Position numbers and translations under genes: made by a program. From positions 441,501-505,500 of the forward strand of contig JACGZH010000007.1 in the NCBI GenBank assembly GCA_014706385.1: DNA of 64,000 nucleotides. Reading direction: 5' to 3'. A model generated the notes under the pieces. That model was given only the letters and a program-made list of their open reading frames with translations. It made no database searches and was not told the DNA's origin. Position 1 is the first letter of the stretch, and each line of letters begins with the position of its first letter. Below, piece after piece: positions 23,595 to 35,252 of the stretch. The stretch is from Phaffia rhodozyma (taxonomy: Eukaryota; Basidiomycota; Tremellomycetes; Cystofilobasidiales; Mrakiaceae).

Positions 23595-26500
23595 TCATTT
23601 CGGTCCTGGTCCTGGTCCCAATTTTGTTATACATTCAGTATTCGATTCCCGGTCTAGTACGACCGTTGGTTCTGGGACCAGAGGATTTTTTCTCGGCCGG
23701 CCGACTCTTCGACGAACCACCGATTTGGAACCTGTTCCGGTACTGGGGTTATCCTCAGCCTTCATCTTTGGCTCTGGTCCCGGCTTCTTCTTGGACTTTG
23801 ATTTTGGTCCAGGCTTCCTTCTGGGTCTCGCCGGCTCGCTCTCTGCTCTCTCAGTCTGACGTCCCTTTCGCGCGGCCTTCACCGGTCGATCCGATCCGTC
23901 AATCTTGCTTTCCTCTGGTTTCCTCCTCCTCCTCCCGTCCAGATCGAGTTCTTCGCCATTCTTACATTCGTCCCTGTGATCCTCGGGCCCGGACCCATCG
24001 TTGGCAAGATGGGATCGCCATCCCCGAGCCTGCTCAAGCTCAAACTGAAAGTCGATTCTGCCTGCGAATTCGAGTATCAGTCCGAACGGGTCAGGCGTTC
24101 GGAACCATGGAATTGACTCGGTCTCCTCGCCTCCACCGCCTTGTGACTGGTCTGTCTTTTGGTCTAGGCCTCCGTTTCCGGCGGGTGATCCTAGATGATG
24201 ACGTTTCAAACGTTCTCTTATGAATAGCAGTAAAGTGGACGCCAGCTCGCTTAAATTTCTTAATAACCGAGGGGTGAAATTGGGTGTGTCAAGGAATGAG
24301 AACGAGGACGATGAGTGAGAGGGAGAGGGAGACAGGAAGTGGGAGTGGGGGTTGTAACGAGTGCTAGATGGAGATGGCCCAGGTTTGGATCGATTGGACA
24401 GACGGGTTCGATCGCGAAGGATCGTACAGTAGTAGTTCGCGGCGTACCAGCAAAGTCTGTTTCGCGCGATTGCACAAACGAACCAAAGATTATATATGTA
24501 GTTTTATTTCGAAACGGCGTGATCAGGATTGATTGATTTAAGACTCGGATTCAGAAAGAAAGGAGGGCAGAATAAGGATAGACCAACTTGTGAAATTGAG
24601 GATAAGTATGATTTGCTTGAATCCCCAAGTCTTGTTCGATCTTTTTGATTTTGAATTCTAGAACCCCCGGTTGAACGAAACGGACACAAGAAAAGATGCA
24701 AGAAAGATAGAAAGATCGCTCAGACAACAATTCACACAGTGACTTTTCTCCACGAGATTTCTTCTCCCAGGACAAAGCATGGAAAAGGGGTACATACGCA
24801 TGCCGATATCATAAGAATGCAGATAGTTCCCACCGAACGCGATCGTGTCTTCCGTCGTATGCTGATATAAAAAGAAATCACAATTTCAGGTTGGCGGGGG
24901 GAAACCTATATTGGGATGATATACAAAAAGCTCATCGGACATACCACGGCATGAATCCATCCGGACGGAATCAGTCTTTCGACGGTCACACCCAGCGTGA
25001 AAGAAATACAAGAGCGCATGGCGAATGAGTTTCATCTTCGTTCATGAAAGAAAAAGAAGGGAAAGAAAAACTCACAGTGTATCCCCAGAAGAGATCGTGA
25101 CTTTACGAACTCTGTCGACTCCATGTCCAAACCATTCGTCTGTCGGTTCCGCTCCCGCCCACGATTGATATGCATTCAGGTTGCCAACCGTCGGTTCAAC
25201 TGATGATGACAATTTTGGAATATGAGCGTCAGTAGTGGCTTCTCCTACCAAGAGGAGGGAACAATACAACGAGGGAAGTGCTCACTTAGATAGAACGTTT
25301 TTGATCCTCGGAGGATATGATAATATACGCTACTCCCTGCCATATCAACGTGCCAGTTCTATAAGGAAGACAGGGCGGACGAGTAGGACGATGCATTAAT
25401 CGACTTATTCAAATGATCGACGAGCAAAGAAGAAGAAGGGGAGAAAAGACTTACGGTAAAGCAACCGGCGGGAGACATCAAACAGTACACCTGTACCCTT
25501 GGTTTCTGATCGTTCGTCTTGCGTATCTTTGGCCAGACAACGTTCGCCCAGTCTAACATCCTGTTTGACGTGAGAGAATGTAGAAACAGACCCCTCACTC
25601 ATTCTTTGAGTATCTACCTCACCAGGACGAGAAGCAGAAAAATAGAAACCCCCTCGGGAGATTAAACACGAACCTGACGATTTCTGGTGGGTTGACAAGT
25701 TTACCTAAGGGTGAATCTGAGACTTCATAGCTCAGTACGTTGAATAAGCCCACGGATTCCTTCTCCAGAGGTGAAAGCTCAAAGTAATTTCGCCAACTGA
25801 GGAGCGTCCAGGGTTTCGTCGAGTTTGGCGGTGAGGATGATAATTCGGCGGTCTCGACATCGATCACTTCGAGCTGAGTTTGATCACCTGAAGAGACAGA
25901 CCACGCAAGTGAAGAGGGGGAGGTATAGAACGATGCCATTTCAGTTTCGTGTCGGAAGGAAGGGAAATTAGCCTCAGTGTGAAGAGGATTCACGCACCGT
26001 TGAGCTGACAGATATCAAACAACGTTAAACCTGGTTTTGGCATCCTTCCGCCAATTAAACTGATGCTCTCTTCTCCCTGCTTTCCGAGCTCTCTCTGAGC
26101 GCGCACGACGGTCGGTCGCTCAAACAAGACATCGCCTGGCGGGTGACCCTGGAGAAAAGACCTCCATGTCGAGCCTAGCTCGGATGGGTCCATGGTGTTG
26201 AACCCGTCCTGATGGATGAGTCCGACTGACTCGAACGAGGCGAACCGTGGGATCCAACTCGACGACCGCGGCGGGACGGGTCGTTTGGTCGTCTCGGGTG
26301 GCGAGACGCCCGGTCTGGAAGGTCTGCTGTCGGAAGACGACAGTCGGGGTAGAAGCTGGGAAGCCGGTCGAAGCAGAGGTTTCGAAAACGGCCAGGGCGA
26401 GAGATATGAATTGTCCAGGCAGGAAGCTTTTTCGAGCACTGGTCTATCGGGTGTGTCTATCGATGAACTAGGACGGATACGCACGGCCTGTCAGACTTCC

Positions 26501-27315
26501 GTCAGGCTCTCTTGACACATTTCGCACTTCTATCGACGACTGTGCAACCCTGTGCGTCTGGGCCAGGAAGGAACGGAAGAGACACTGAGGACGAACCAGC
26601 TTGCTTTCGGACAGAACCACCGTTCGGGCCTGTCAATCTGCGTTCTTGAACTCTGATTCGTGCCAGAGGGCGCTGCGGTGACTGGCTTATTCGAATGTTG
26701 ATCGACTTGCTGGGATGGATCAAGACATTCGGGATGCTGTGCTGTGATACAAGCCCAGTGGTAGAACTCGAGACCTGCGGAACGTGAAGAAAGGTGGCTG
26801 GTCAACTCGGTTGATCGACAGACAAGAAGTGAAAAAGAAAGGAAACTAAAAGAAAAGGCGAGACAAAAGAAAGATGAGAGCAGAAGTGAAGGGAAGACGA
26901 ATGACGACGATCGATAGAACAGATTGGAGCAAGGCCGGGTAAATAGCGTACAATTTGAACAACAAATCATGATGCCCTCCGGACTGTTCCTGCTTGGTTC
27001 GTGAACACACGAAGGACATCTTTTCTGTAAGGCCGATGTTGTCTCGTTTTTGAAGGTGGGTGTAGGCAGAGGAGATATAGGAAGGACATCTGAAGCACGG
27101 ATGACGGGTGGATGTCTGGTGTAGGACTCGAAAGAATCCGGGTGGTCGGCCGAACCGATCGAGCTCGGAGGGGACGAGAGACCGGATGATGACGATGATG
27201 TTGACGGCGAGGGCGAGGGCGAGGGCGAAGGAATCTGTGTTGGCGACCGCAGGACGAGCGGTCTAGGGGGATTAATGGGTCGTTTGGGCGACGTTTTCTG
27301 TTCCTGGACGTCCAT
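23595..27315 (-). CDS. JHD1: JmjC histone lysine demethylase, JHD1/KDM2-like, with PHD finger and AT-hooks
   Basis: The ATG at 27315 (MDVQEQKTSPKRP) opens a disordered Ser/Pro-rich leader. A PHD finger is split by an intron: CPSC ... CCSNC in exon 1 and EFYHWACI ... WFCPKC in the next. The JmjC core follows: WRNYFELSPLEKESVGLFNV, then QVYCLMSPAGCF joined to FTDWHVDMAGSSVYYHIL (the H-x-D iron ligands), and LIPSGWIHAVHT with the distal His, then TIAFGGNYLHSYDIGM. KIEQDLGIQANHTYPQFHKL matches the post-JmjC helix of JHD1/KDM2 proteins, which demethylate H3K36. The last exon is basic: repeated KPGPK/GPGPK motifs and RRRVGRPRKNP, an AT-hook core. The stop follows TKLGPGPGPK. All visible Fe(II) ligands are present, so activity is expected. 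Some middle introns are approximate. Confidence 0.88.
27206..27229. repeat. GGCGAG tandem hexamer in JHD1 coding sequence
   Basis: Four near-perfect GGCGAG units encode a Ser-Pro repeat on the minus strand, within the disordered N-terminus of the JmjC protein. Confidence 0.8.
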
Positions 27316-27522
27316 CTCTGTGATGGTTCGGAACGACGAAGAAGCGAGCAATAGAAGCAAGAACGGAAAGACGACCAGGAGGGTTGGGTGGTGAAAGAAA
27401 AGAAGGCGAGAAAATGTTGGAGGCGGTTATATATATTAAGGAGTTGATTCGGATATTATACGGCCAATTGGTTATCTCGTTCAAACATCAACCTACAAAC
27501 ATACATCACAAAGAGAAAAACA
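27316..27522. promoter_or_regulatory. Divergent promoter, JHD1 / PNG1
   Basis: About 207 bp separate the two start codons. An AT-rich patch with TATATATTAAG at about 27429-27439 lies roughly 90 bp upstream of the PNG1 ATG and could act as a TATA element for that side. Confidence 0.4.
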
Positions 27523-29008
27523 ATGACATTCATTCCGGCTTATGTGTCCTACCTGAGAACACATCACATCACCCACGGGACGCCTCGAGAACCTAATCTG
27601 AGCGAGCTCTTCCGATCATCTGTGCTCCTGGCAAACACACTCTCCTGGAAACCAAGAAGGGCGGACGAGTCGATGATCGTCGGTGTGATCCGACGTTTGG
27701 ACAATGGAATGGATGTTTATGAGGATGCGGATCTGCAGGTAAGTGTTGCGTTTGTTCTTTTGTCTAATATGAATTTATGATGAACAATGAATCGTCTATA
27801 GAGATTAGCACGGACACAGATGCCGTTGGACGAATTACGTTCAAGAGCGACCATGCTCGCCCGATCCTCAGGTCGACACTCTCAAGATCACTTGGCCGAA
27901 CTTTTGGTTAGCTGGTTTAAGCAAAGCTATATGAACTGGGTGGACCCCATAAGATGTCAGTTGTGTGAGAGGGGAACTGATAGTGATGGCAGTGGCGGAG
28001 CCGGTAGCAGTAAGGTCAAGATGGAATGCATCGGTCAGGGAGAAGTCTCTCTAATGGAGCAGGTGGAAGGCGGGGCGGGCAGAGTGGAGTTGTGGAAATG
28101 CCAGAAATGTGGGAGGATCGAACGATTTCCTCGGTACAAGTGAGTGAAATGCCTAAACGTAAGCGTTTGCGTGTGCGCGCACCGAGAGCGATTCAATTCT
28201 TGTCTGAACTGTTTGTCTGCTTGTGATTTGGTCATAGTGATTGCCGGATGTTAATGAAGACAAGGAAAGGCCGATGTGGAGAGTTTGCCAATCTATTCAC
28301 ACTCTTCCTCCGGGCCGCCGGGTTTCGAGCGCGGTACGTGTGGAACCTGGAAGATCATGTCTGGAACGAATATCATTCTGAATCTATAGGGGTACGTTCT
28401 TTCTTTATGTGATAGGTTGAGGAGTATAACATTGGTAGAAAGTTTGAGCTATCTCGACAAGATCCTCTAGCGATGGAGATGCTTTGTTGTATTTGCGGTC
28501 AGTCACTCGCTGAAACGATGCTTCATTTTTCGCTCTGGTGTCTCTGCGATTTTAGCGCTGGGTTCATTTGGATCCGTGTGAAGGCACTTGGAACTCGCAC
28601 TTGTTGTACACCACCAACTGGAAGAAGCATATGACATATGTCTTTGGATTCAGCACTGACGGATGCGCGGATGTGACGTTGGGATACATGCCTTCTGGAC
28701 GGCTACCGCTTGGTAGGGACAAAATTCTCGAGCGCGATCTCTGTCGAGTGATCAGAATCACGACCGAACGTCGTCGTCAACAACGACATCCAGGAGGGGC
28801 AACGGTGGAGGGCGATGACGATTGGAGAGCGCGTTTAGAACGAGAGGATGCGGCAGAAAGATCCTGGTTACTGGACTGGTCGAAAAGGAAGCAGGAAGAG
28901 GCCGATCGGGTTGCAAAGGAGGCTGACATGAACGACGATAGCTTGGCTGGCAGACAGAGTGGGCAGGCCGAGTGGAAAATAGAGCGTGGGGAGGCCGGGC
29001 AGGAGTAG
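27523..29008 (+). CDS. PNG1: Peptide:N-glycanase
   Basis: Cytosolic amidase that strips N-glycans from misfolded glycoproteins exported from the ER (ERAD). Four exons close exactly: 27523-27738, 27802-28139, 28238-28391 and 28556-29008 (386 aa). Zinc ligands are two Cys pairs, CQLC and CQKC, flanking an unusually Gly/Ser/Glu-rich insert. The transglutaminase-like catalytic triad is intact: Cys in [13 protein letters not shown], His in [12 protein letters not shown] and Asp in [10 protein letters not shown]. The Trp-rich region after it ([17 protein letters not shown]) matches the family. The C-terminus is a long Arg/Glu-rich charged helix ending EAGQE. As in yeast, no PUB or PAW domain is attached. 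The 164-nt intron 3 lies between the His and Asp blocks. Confidence 0.95.
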
Positions 29009-30354
29009 AGCCGGTTGGCAAGAAAGCATGATAGACATGATCAGCATAGGCCGGTGATGTGACTACTAAATCACTAGGAGATTGAAAAGACTATTAGATT
29101 GTATCACTAGCGAAAGACGATGGAGGAGCCGGGCGACAGGGTAACAGGGTAATATGGTAACACGTCAGTAGGGCAATTAAGGGCACAGAAGACAATCTTA
29201 TCTGATGGGTTGATCGGATGACGAGTGCGCAGGAAATGTGATGTGCGCAGTAAATCTCTTCCGAATGTATGTCATTATGTGATGGCGGTGATCGCGCTCC
29301 GGGAAGCATTTACGCTATGAAATTAGAGGAACAAAAATTAAGAGAAAACTATATAGGTACATAAGTAAAGGGATGATCTGCAGATAAAATCGGAGGCTGG
29401 GCTGGGCCTGGGAGGTGATCTAAATGCAAGAGCGAATATAGATATAGTTTATCGTCTATGATTTCTAAAATTTTTATCATTTTTTTTATTTTATCTTTTC
29501 TTACCTTCACTTTCTTGGAACACGTCACATGCTCTCAGGCATAAGACGATCTCTCTTCAGCCCTGCGGCCTCTATGATTAGATCCGGGCAGCGGGGTCAG
29601 GGGCTCGGGATTTGCATCCCCAGGGACACCGGTTGGGCTAGCGGCCCAGGGATCAAACGTCAGATGCCAACAGCCAGACGCCATCCTGCGGAACAATATA
29701 TCAATCGACCAGGCCCAAGCCTCTGATTGCACGCTGTGTGCCCTTGAGAGCTTTCTTCAAGGGCCAGCCAGGGCACATACCAACGTCCAGGCATGCACGC
29801 CAACCAGTGCATCGACCGGACTGAGCTCTGGGCGTGCGACGGAACGAACGATAAAACGATAAGCGTTCCAAGGCTCGCTTGCTATTGCGTTCCTCTTGTT
29901 TAATATGCACCTGCCCTGTCCCTCTGCAAAGATTACCCCTCACTTTTTCAGCTGATCATTTGACCGCGTGTAATTTTCTTTTAGTTCTATGTTCTTCTTT
30001 CGTCTGTTCTCCTTTGACCAGAATATTCTCATCCTTCTCATCATCATTAGTATCCTCATCACCACCATTGGTATTATTGGTCTTGACCTCGCCCCAGTCT
30101 TTCCTCAAGTTCCCCATCGTATCGTTTTCGGTTTCATTCCAGTCGTCCCACTATCTCTTTCTCACCCCAAAGTCGATCGTTTTGGTCGTTCGACTTAGTT
30201 CTCTGCTATTCTTTATCATACCTGTGGCCCTCGCTCCTTTCGCCATCCCTTTATCATCAATAGACAGCCGGCTGGAGAGTCTCTCTCTTCTCCCACTTGC
30301 CTTCCTTCCCATCCCATTCCCTTCTCAGAAAACTCTCTCATCAGCACATATAAT
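29009..30354. other. 1.3-kb intergenic region
   Basis: No gene recognised. It starts with the PNG1 3' flank and contains a (CAGGGTAA)-like short tandem at 29137-29162, an AT-rich stretch near 29330-29510 and a GC-rich patch with an 8-bp hairpin (29740-29764). It ends in about 400 bp of CT-rich DNA that reads as the promoter/5' UTR of the 30355 gene. Hydrophobic open frames in the CT-rich part are composition artefacts. Confidence 0.45.
29740..29764. repeat. Perfect 8-bp inverted repeat
   Basis: GCCCTTGA at 29740-29747 and its exact complement TCAAGGGC at 29757-29764 flank a 9-nt loop. It lies in an otherwise empty GC-richer patch. It could be a stem in a non-coding transcript or a protein-binding palindrome; there is no supporting context. 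Confidence 0.6.
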
Positions 30355-31419
30355 ATGCCAATCTCTGTCTGCCGTGGAGACTCGTTCAAGTCGGACCTTC
30401 TTTCAGACGCCCGGCCGATAGTTATTCCTATCTTACCCTCTAGAGTAGTCCGATTTGTCGATCCGTTTAGTTCGAGCGACGAAGAAGCCGAACAGAGTAG
30501 CGAGGATGACGACCGACAAGGATTTCTCTACAAACATCAAGTTGACTCGAGCAGCGCTCATACTCACAGAAAACATCGCTCACGACCCAAATCGGATCAT
30601 TCGAGCAGGCCGTCAATAGAGATTTCCCTCGGTGACCTACTCAGACGATTGGTTCGTCTGTTTCTTATGTTGAATAGCTCCTTTTCTCTTGCGTCGTCTT
30701 TCTTACCTTGCCTTGGTTCACTCACGCACTCAGGATCGAATGGGATACGAGCCTACGTCGCCGTCAAACAGCCCACCGAGATCATCCCGGTCGTCCTTTT
30801 CGTCTACTTCGTCTACAAACCCGTCCTCCTCTTCCTCCGTCTTGTCTCTGTCATCCGGTCCCTCTGGCTCGCCTTCCACCTCATACCCACCTACCATCCT
30901 TCACTCGCCCTATCTCCCGGGCCCTCTTCCGGTGACTGGCTCGGACGACCCGTCCACGTTCGGTCCGTCTCATACCGCTCCCCGCGCTCGCTCGACCAGC
31001 CCAATGTCGGTCGCCTCTGTTGATCCTATCTCCTCCCATGTTGTCCCAGCGACATCGTTTCCACAGGGTATGTTGAATTCTCCTCTCTCTATTCTTCATG
31101 TTCATCTCACTCATCTCCACTTCTTATTCTATTCTGCCTTGTCAAACACGTAGAGACGACTTCGTCGACCGTGCTTCATCCGAATAAGAATAGACCGAAG
31201 GCAAGATCGATGTCAATCTCGATACTGCCCGTTCTACACGAGCATGTCGACGAAAGACCGGACAGCCGTTCATTTACTCTGTTGACTTCTGGCGGTCGCC
31301 CTATCGACCGTAACTCTTCAGACAGGGACGATTGGCAGACCGACCGAAAACGCAAGAGAAGATGCTCGGCCGAAGGTCGACTCGAAGTCCTTAAAGAAGA
31401 AAGAGAGGAGGCTCTTTGA
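30355..31419 (+). CDS. Ser-rich disordered protein, function unknown
   Basis: Three exons close exactly: 30355-30651, 30734-31067 and 31154-31419 (298 aa). Exon 1 has SRVVRFVDPFSSSDEEAEQS, an acidic Ser patch resembling casein kinase II sites, then a His/Arg segment. Exon 2 is almost pure Ser/Pro/Thr low complexity. Exon 3 is basic, with RKRKRRCSAEGR, a likely nuclear localisation signal, and ends KEEREEAL. No enzyme domain is seen. A nuclear regulatory protein is plausible but inferred from composition only. Confidence 0.7.
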
Positions 31420-32854
31420 AGCATCTCCTCCTTCCTTCTGTCTCATCTTCTTTTCTTTCTCCTTTGGGGCGCTTCACAACATCTCTCTCTGTTCTCTGTC
31501 CTGATCTTCAAGAATCAATCCCACCTTATTCTACTTTATTCTTCCTTCCTTTCTATCTGGGCCTATATTTGTACTCTTCTTCCGCTTGTAGGGCACGACC
31601 CGACTCTATCTCTTTCTTACTTTCTTTCTCACATCCTTCAGCATATTTCTTCTAGACCTAGAGCGACCTTTCCAATCCGGTTGCCTTCCTGCTCATTCTC
31701 ATTCGATCACCCCCTTTTCGTGTACAGGCCTTCAACGTGCAAGGTCTCTCGGCTGAATCATTCGTCTTATCTGATCTGTATTCATTCTATCTTTGCTCTA
31801 TCTTGTCAACTGGCTTATATCTGTCCTCACACTTCATGCCCTTGCGTCTCTATTCTTATATGAATAAATTTTCTTTGCGAGCCTGCTTCATCGCTGTTCT
31901 AGATATATCTTTATCTACTCTATATTTTTTCCTCCCTCTAGTATGTGAAGCGTTCTAAAATGACGACTCTTCATGATTTTCGTCTCGCCAGAAACTAAGC
32001 CTTAGTCTCCTTTTCATGATAGAGTTGATAATAATTTCTTATCCATCAGAGTTTAATGTAAAGCATAGTACTTCACAAGAGAGCGCTTGGCGCTCTAAAT
32101 CGGCTCCTCTGCCCATCCGTGTCTTGTCCCTTCTCCAGTTCGTTAAGATTGGAGGCTATCATCTGACGCAGCTTGGTGAGCTGTTGTAGGCGCAGGTAGA
32201 AAGATCACACGATATCCCACAAGTTTGGTTCTTCATTTTGGAAGTTATCTTTTCCCGGACGTTTGCCGAGCTGTTCGTCGTACTGCAGGCCACCCTGACC
32301 CATTCAGTCACGGCGCTTTTCTCCTACATGGCTACATAACAGAAATTGTATTCTCCTTGGTTCTGCTTTTAAAATTGAATCCTATAAGATAACGAGTGAG
32401 CACGTGATGAGCAGAGACTGAGGAGGTTCACAGGAACAAGGGCAGGACAAGAAAGCATAAGAGCATTGGCAACTGAGTTATTGTGAGTTGAGGCCTAGGG
32501 TTGCGACAACTAGCATAAGTCGTGAGCCGAACGAGCCCCCCGCCTTGACGCGTGCCCAATTTGGCCACGTCATCTTCATCAGAACCCGACGGCAGACGCG
32601 CCTGATTTCTCCGCTCAACATCCTCACCATACCTGGATGACATTTCTTTATCCTTCCCGCTTTCACTTCTGCTTCCTTTCACTTCCCGTCCGTACTATAT
32701 AAAGTATGAGCGAATGGCTGAGCAGACAATGTTGCTCTTTTTATAACCGACACCAACAACACTCACCTAATCACCGACCCATCTCGCTTCAGCTCGCTTC
32801 GCCATTTCCTCGTCTTAATCTTCCACACCCATTCCAGCACCAACCATCCATGGA
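31420..32854. other. 1.4-kb intergenic region
   Basis: The first 550 bp are T/C-rich 3' flank with short hydrophobic frames that I discount. The middle (32000-32400) has no coding signal. The last 200 bp form the promoter of the SAP-domain gene, with a TATA-like element. Confidence 0.45.
32696..32703 (+). promoter_or_regulatory. TATA-box candidate for the SAP-domain gene
   Basis: TATATAAA lies 152 bp upstream of the ATG at 32855, followed by a C/A-rich leader. This is the clearest TATA-like element in the window. No transcript data support it. Confidence 0.45.
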
Positions 32855-34757
32855 ATGATTACCATGACACCTACCTCTACTGAATTACACAAACTAAAGC
32901 GGGCTGACGTACAAAAACTATGCAAGGTCTGTCTCTGCTCCTGTGCGCGCGCGCTTTCTCTCTGTCTCACACTTGTACTCAACACGTGCCTCCGTTTTAC
33001 CATCTGGTATGCCTCATCCCTCCGGTCCGGTGGCACGTAGACCCTCGGCATCAAAGGAGCAAACCAGAAGACAAAGAACCTCATCGACCGTATACTCCAA
33101 CACTATACGGATGTTGAGCCCTCGGTCAGCACATCAGGCCTGCAATCGTCTGCAAGTCTTCCCTCTGAGGAGAATAGCTTGTCTAATGCTTCACAGATAG
33201 ATGCTGAGATAGCGCCCGAGGGCTCTCTTGAAAGTTGGTCCTTATCGTCGATTTTTGTCCTGCTTTCGTTTCTCTACTCTTTCCTGAGACTGATATTGCC
33301 GTCCTTGTACGGCGTTAGCCGAGCTACGAGATGCTCTTGCCGAACTCACAGCCAGGGTTGATGACCTGCCCACACGAGAAGAGACCGAGCCCAACAAGCG
33401 ATCTGTCTACGACGCTCTGGCGTGCACCGATGCCACCGTCGAGTTCATTGGCGCGGAGATCATGGTCTTTGGGCGGATGTCCAGCCGGGCCGAACGGCTG
33501 TCTGTCAAGAAGGAGGACATCGAAGCGATGGTCGACCAGATGGTTGAGTCCCGCCTGAAGCTGATCGAGTCCCGCCTAAAGCTGATCGAACAGTCTTTTG
33601 CCAGTCGACTCAAGACAGTCGAGGACAGGCTAGAGGCTCGGCTGTGTCAGTCCCAGACGTGCGCTTCTCAGCCGGAAGCAATGAAGGTCTCTGACTTGTC
33701 GCTTGACCTAGAGAGGCAGTCGGAGCAGGTTGAGCAGGTTCTGGGCAAACGTGCTAGAAACACGGTCGACATGTCTGCGCCTGTGTCTTCTACCTTGACC
33801 GGTGGTAGGTCTTATCCTGACAGGCAAGCTTCAACTCCCACTTCGTCCGGTTTGTCTGATCCTGCACTCCCGACTCCCATCCCCTCTTCCGCGGCCTTCT
33901 CCATGCCTTTCTCCACAGCCCGCATGGATGCAACCGGCCTGGATGATCACCGGCAGAAACGGTCGAGGGTCGTCAGCCTGGCAGTCAGCGAGATGGAGGC
34001 GGGCGATATCGAGGATCTATTGGAAGACGTATCTGGCGAGCCTAGTGCGGCTAGTGCGGCTAGTGCGGCTAGTGCGGCTGATGAGGATGACGGGCGGCCC
34101 CTTGCATCTACTAACGATTCATTGATCAAGTCTCCCATCGACTCTTCCGTCATCGCCTCCGCTACCGTTCCTGCCATCACCTCCACTATCACCTCTGCCT
34201 CTCTGACACCTACTGGCGTTTGCCGTACGCCATTGCTTATGACGGCCTGATCAGCTGCCGAGCCAGCTAGACCTGTCATCCCACTTCCTTCTGCCTCCCA
34301 CCTGGGCTTGACTCAGACGACGAACGGCAACGACTGGACTCCACTCACAAACCCACAGGTGATCGTGGCTTCCACTCCCGACCATGGGCCAGTCAACCAG
34401 CCTGGCGACAGGTTCTCCCATCCGCCTTTCTCTCCGTCCGACCGCCAGACGGTCCAGTCTCTTCTTCCGCCTGTGCCTGTCGACGGACCTTTCTGGATGT
34501 CTCCGATGGCACCGTCTCGGCAGTTGCACCGGCCTACGTCTGGATCCAAGCAGGAGACGCCCAAGCGGGCAACAAAGGGAGCTGCCCAGAAGGTGGCTAC
34601 CCCGTTCACATTGATCCCTATGGGAACGCACAACATACAGCTTGGACCAGGCCAAAACAACGAGATCGCTCCATCGATGCCGCCAGGATCGAAGAAAATA
34701 TTTGGGACTGAGAAAGAAAACATTGCGAGGCTTCTAAGCGACGGGGTGATATCATGA
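32855..34757 (+). CDS. SAP-domain coiled-coil protein
   Basis: Four exons close exactly: 32855-32926, 33041-33233, 33319-34224 and 34267-34757 (553 aa). The first junction builds a SAP motif: LHKLKRADVQKLCK joins TLGIKGANQKTKNLIDRIL, the helix-turn-helix DNA/RNA-binding fold of scaffold-attachment proteins (about residues 10-45). After an acidic Ser linker comes a coiled coil with a 7-residue tandem repeat (ESRLKLI twice). Then follow KRARN and a Ser/Thr/Pro-rich disordered region with a four-fold Ser-Ala-Ala repeat. The C-terminal exon ends KKIFGTEKENIARLLSDGVIS. The last intron is only 42 nt and removes an in-frame stop at about 34248. A chromatin- or RNA-associated role is inferred from the SAP domain; no orthologue is named. 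Confidence 0.8.
33546..33587. repeat. Two 21-nt tandem units in the SAP gene
   Basis: Two near-identical 21-nt units (33546-33566 and 33567-33587) encode ESRLKLI twice in the coiled coil. Each unit extends the helix by exactly seven residues, one heptad, so the duplication keeps the register. Confidence 0.9.
34044..34079. repeat. Four perfect 9-nt units in the SAP gene
   Basis: AGTGCGGCT repeats four times without mismatch, encoding Ser-Ala-Ala four times before an acidic DEDD segment. The perfect identity suggests recent expansion and likely length polymorphism. Confidence 0.9.
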
Positions 34758-35252
34758 GCCGAGCGGGCCGCCCTTCATCCTCCTTCTCTCGCCAAGTCTA
34801 TCTTCTTCTGTATCACCGGTCGCGGCTCACCGAGTTCTGTCAGAGCTCATCCTCATCATATATCCCTTCTGACCACTTGGGTTTCTTCTCTTGTTCTCTG
34901 TACTCAATTTATTTTGCTGTCTTTGTAGCCTGCTTCTTTCGATTTTGCTTCTTCCTTTGCCTACATTCTTTTCGTCTTGGGCTTGTCTGCTCAGTTGCTG
35001 TATGTATGCTGTACTTTGATGACACATACTTGGGTCTGCGGCGATGATTTGGGTTCTATACACCTCACAACGAACATCCGTCTCGCCACTCTTTGGTGAC
35101 AGCCGACATAGTGTTCGGCCACCAGGAAGCGTATGAGAGAAACCAACGGATGAGCGTCCTGCACGGAATCATCTATCGAGCTTCTGTTGACCTTCTATCG
35201 AGCTTCCTATTACAATTGGCTTCACCTGAGCTTCTACGTTTAATGGTATTCT
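34758..35252. other. Convergent intergenic region
   Basis: T/C-rich 3' flank of the SAP gene followed by the 3' flank of the minus-strand phosphatase. No coding signal beyond short composition-driven frames. Confidence 0.45.

Noticed and set aside
23489..24223. 244-codon plus-strand open frame
   Set aside because: Antisense shadow of the basic, repetitive AT-hook exon of the JmjC gene; its composition follows the opposite strand's codons.
29137..29162. Near match to the I-SceI homing-endonuclease site (agggtaacagggtaat versus agggataacagggtaat)
   Set aside because: It lacks one base of the 18-bp site and is part of a local GGTAA-type tandem, with no endonuclease gene or intron nearby. Chance is the simplest explanation.
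29879..30421. 180-codon hydrophobic plus-strand open frame
   Set aside because: Lies in CT-rich promoter sequence and overlaps the start of the 30355 gene in another frame. The hydrophobicity is a by-product of T/C richness.
33947..34279. 110-codon Ala-rich minus-strand frame
   Set aside because: Mirror of the 9-nt repeat in the SAP gene, whose four plus-strand exons close exactly in frame.
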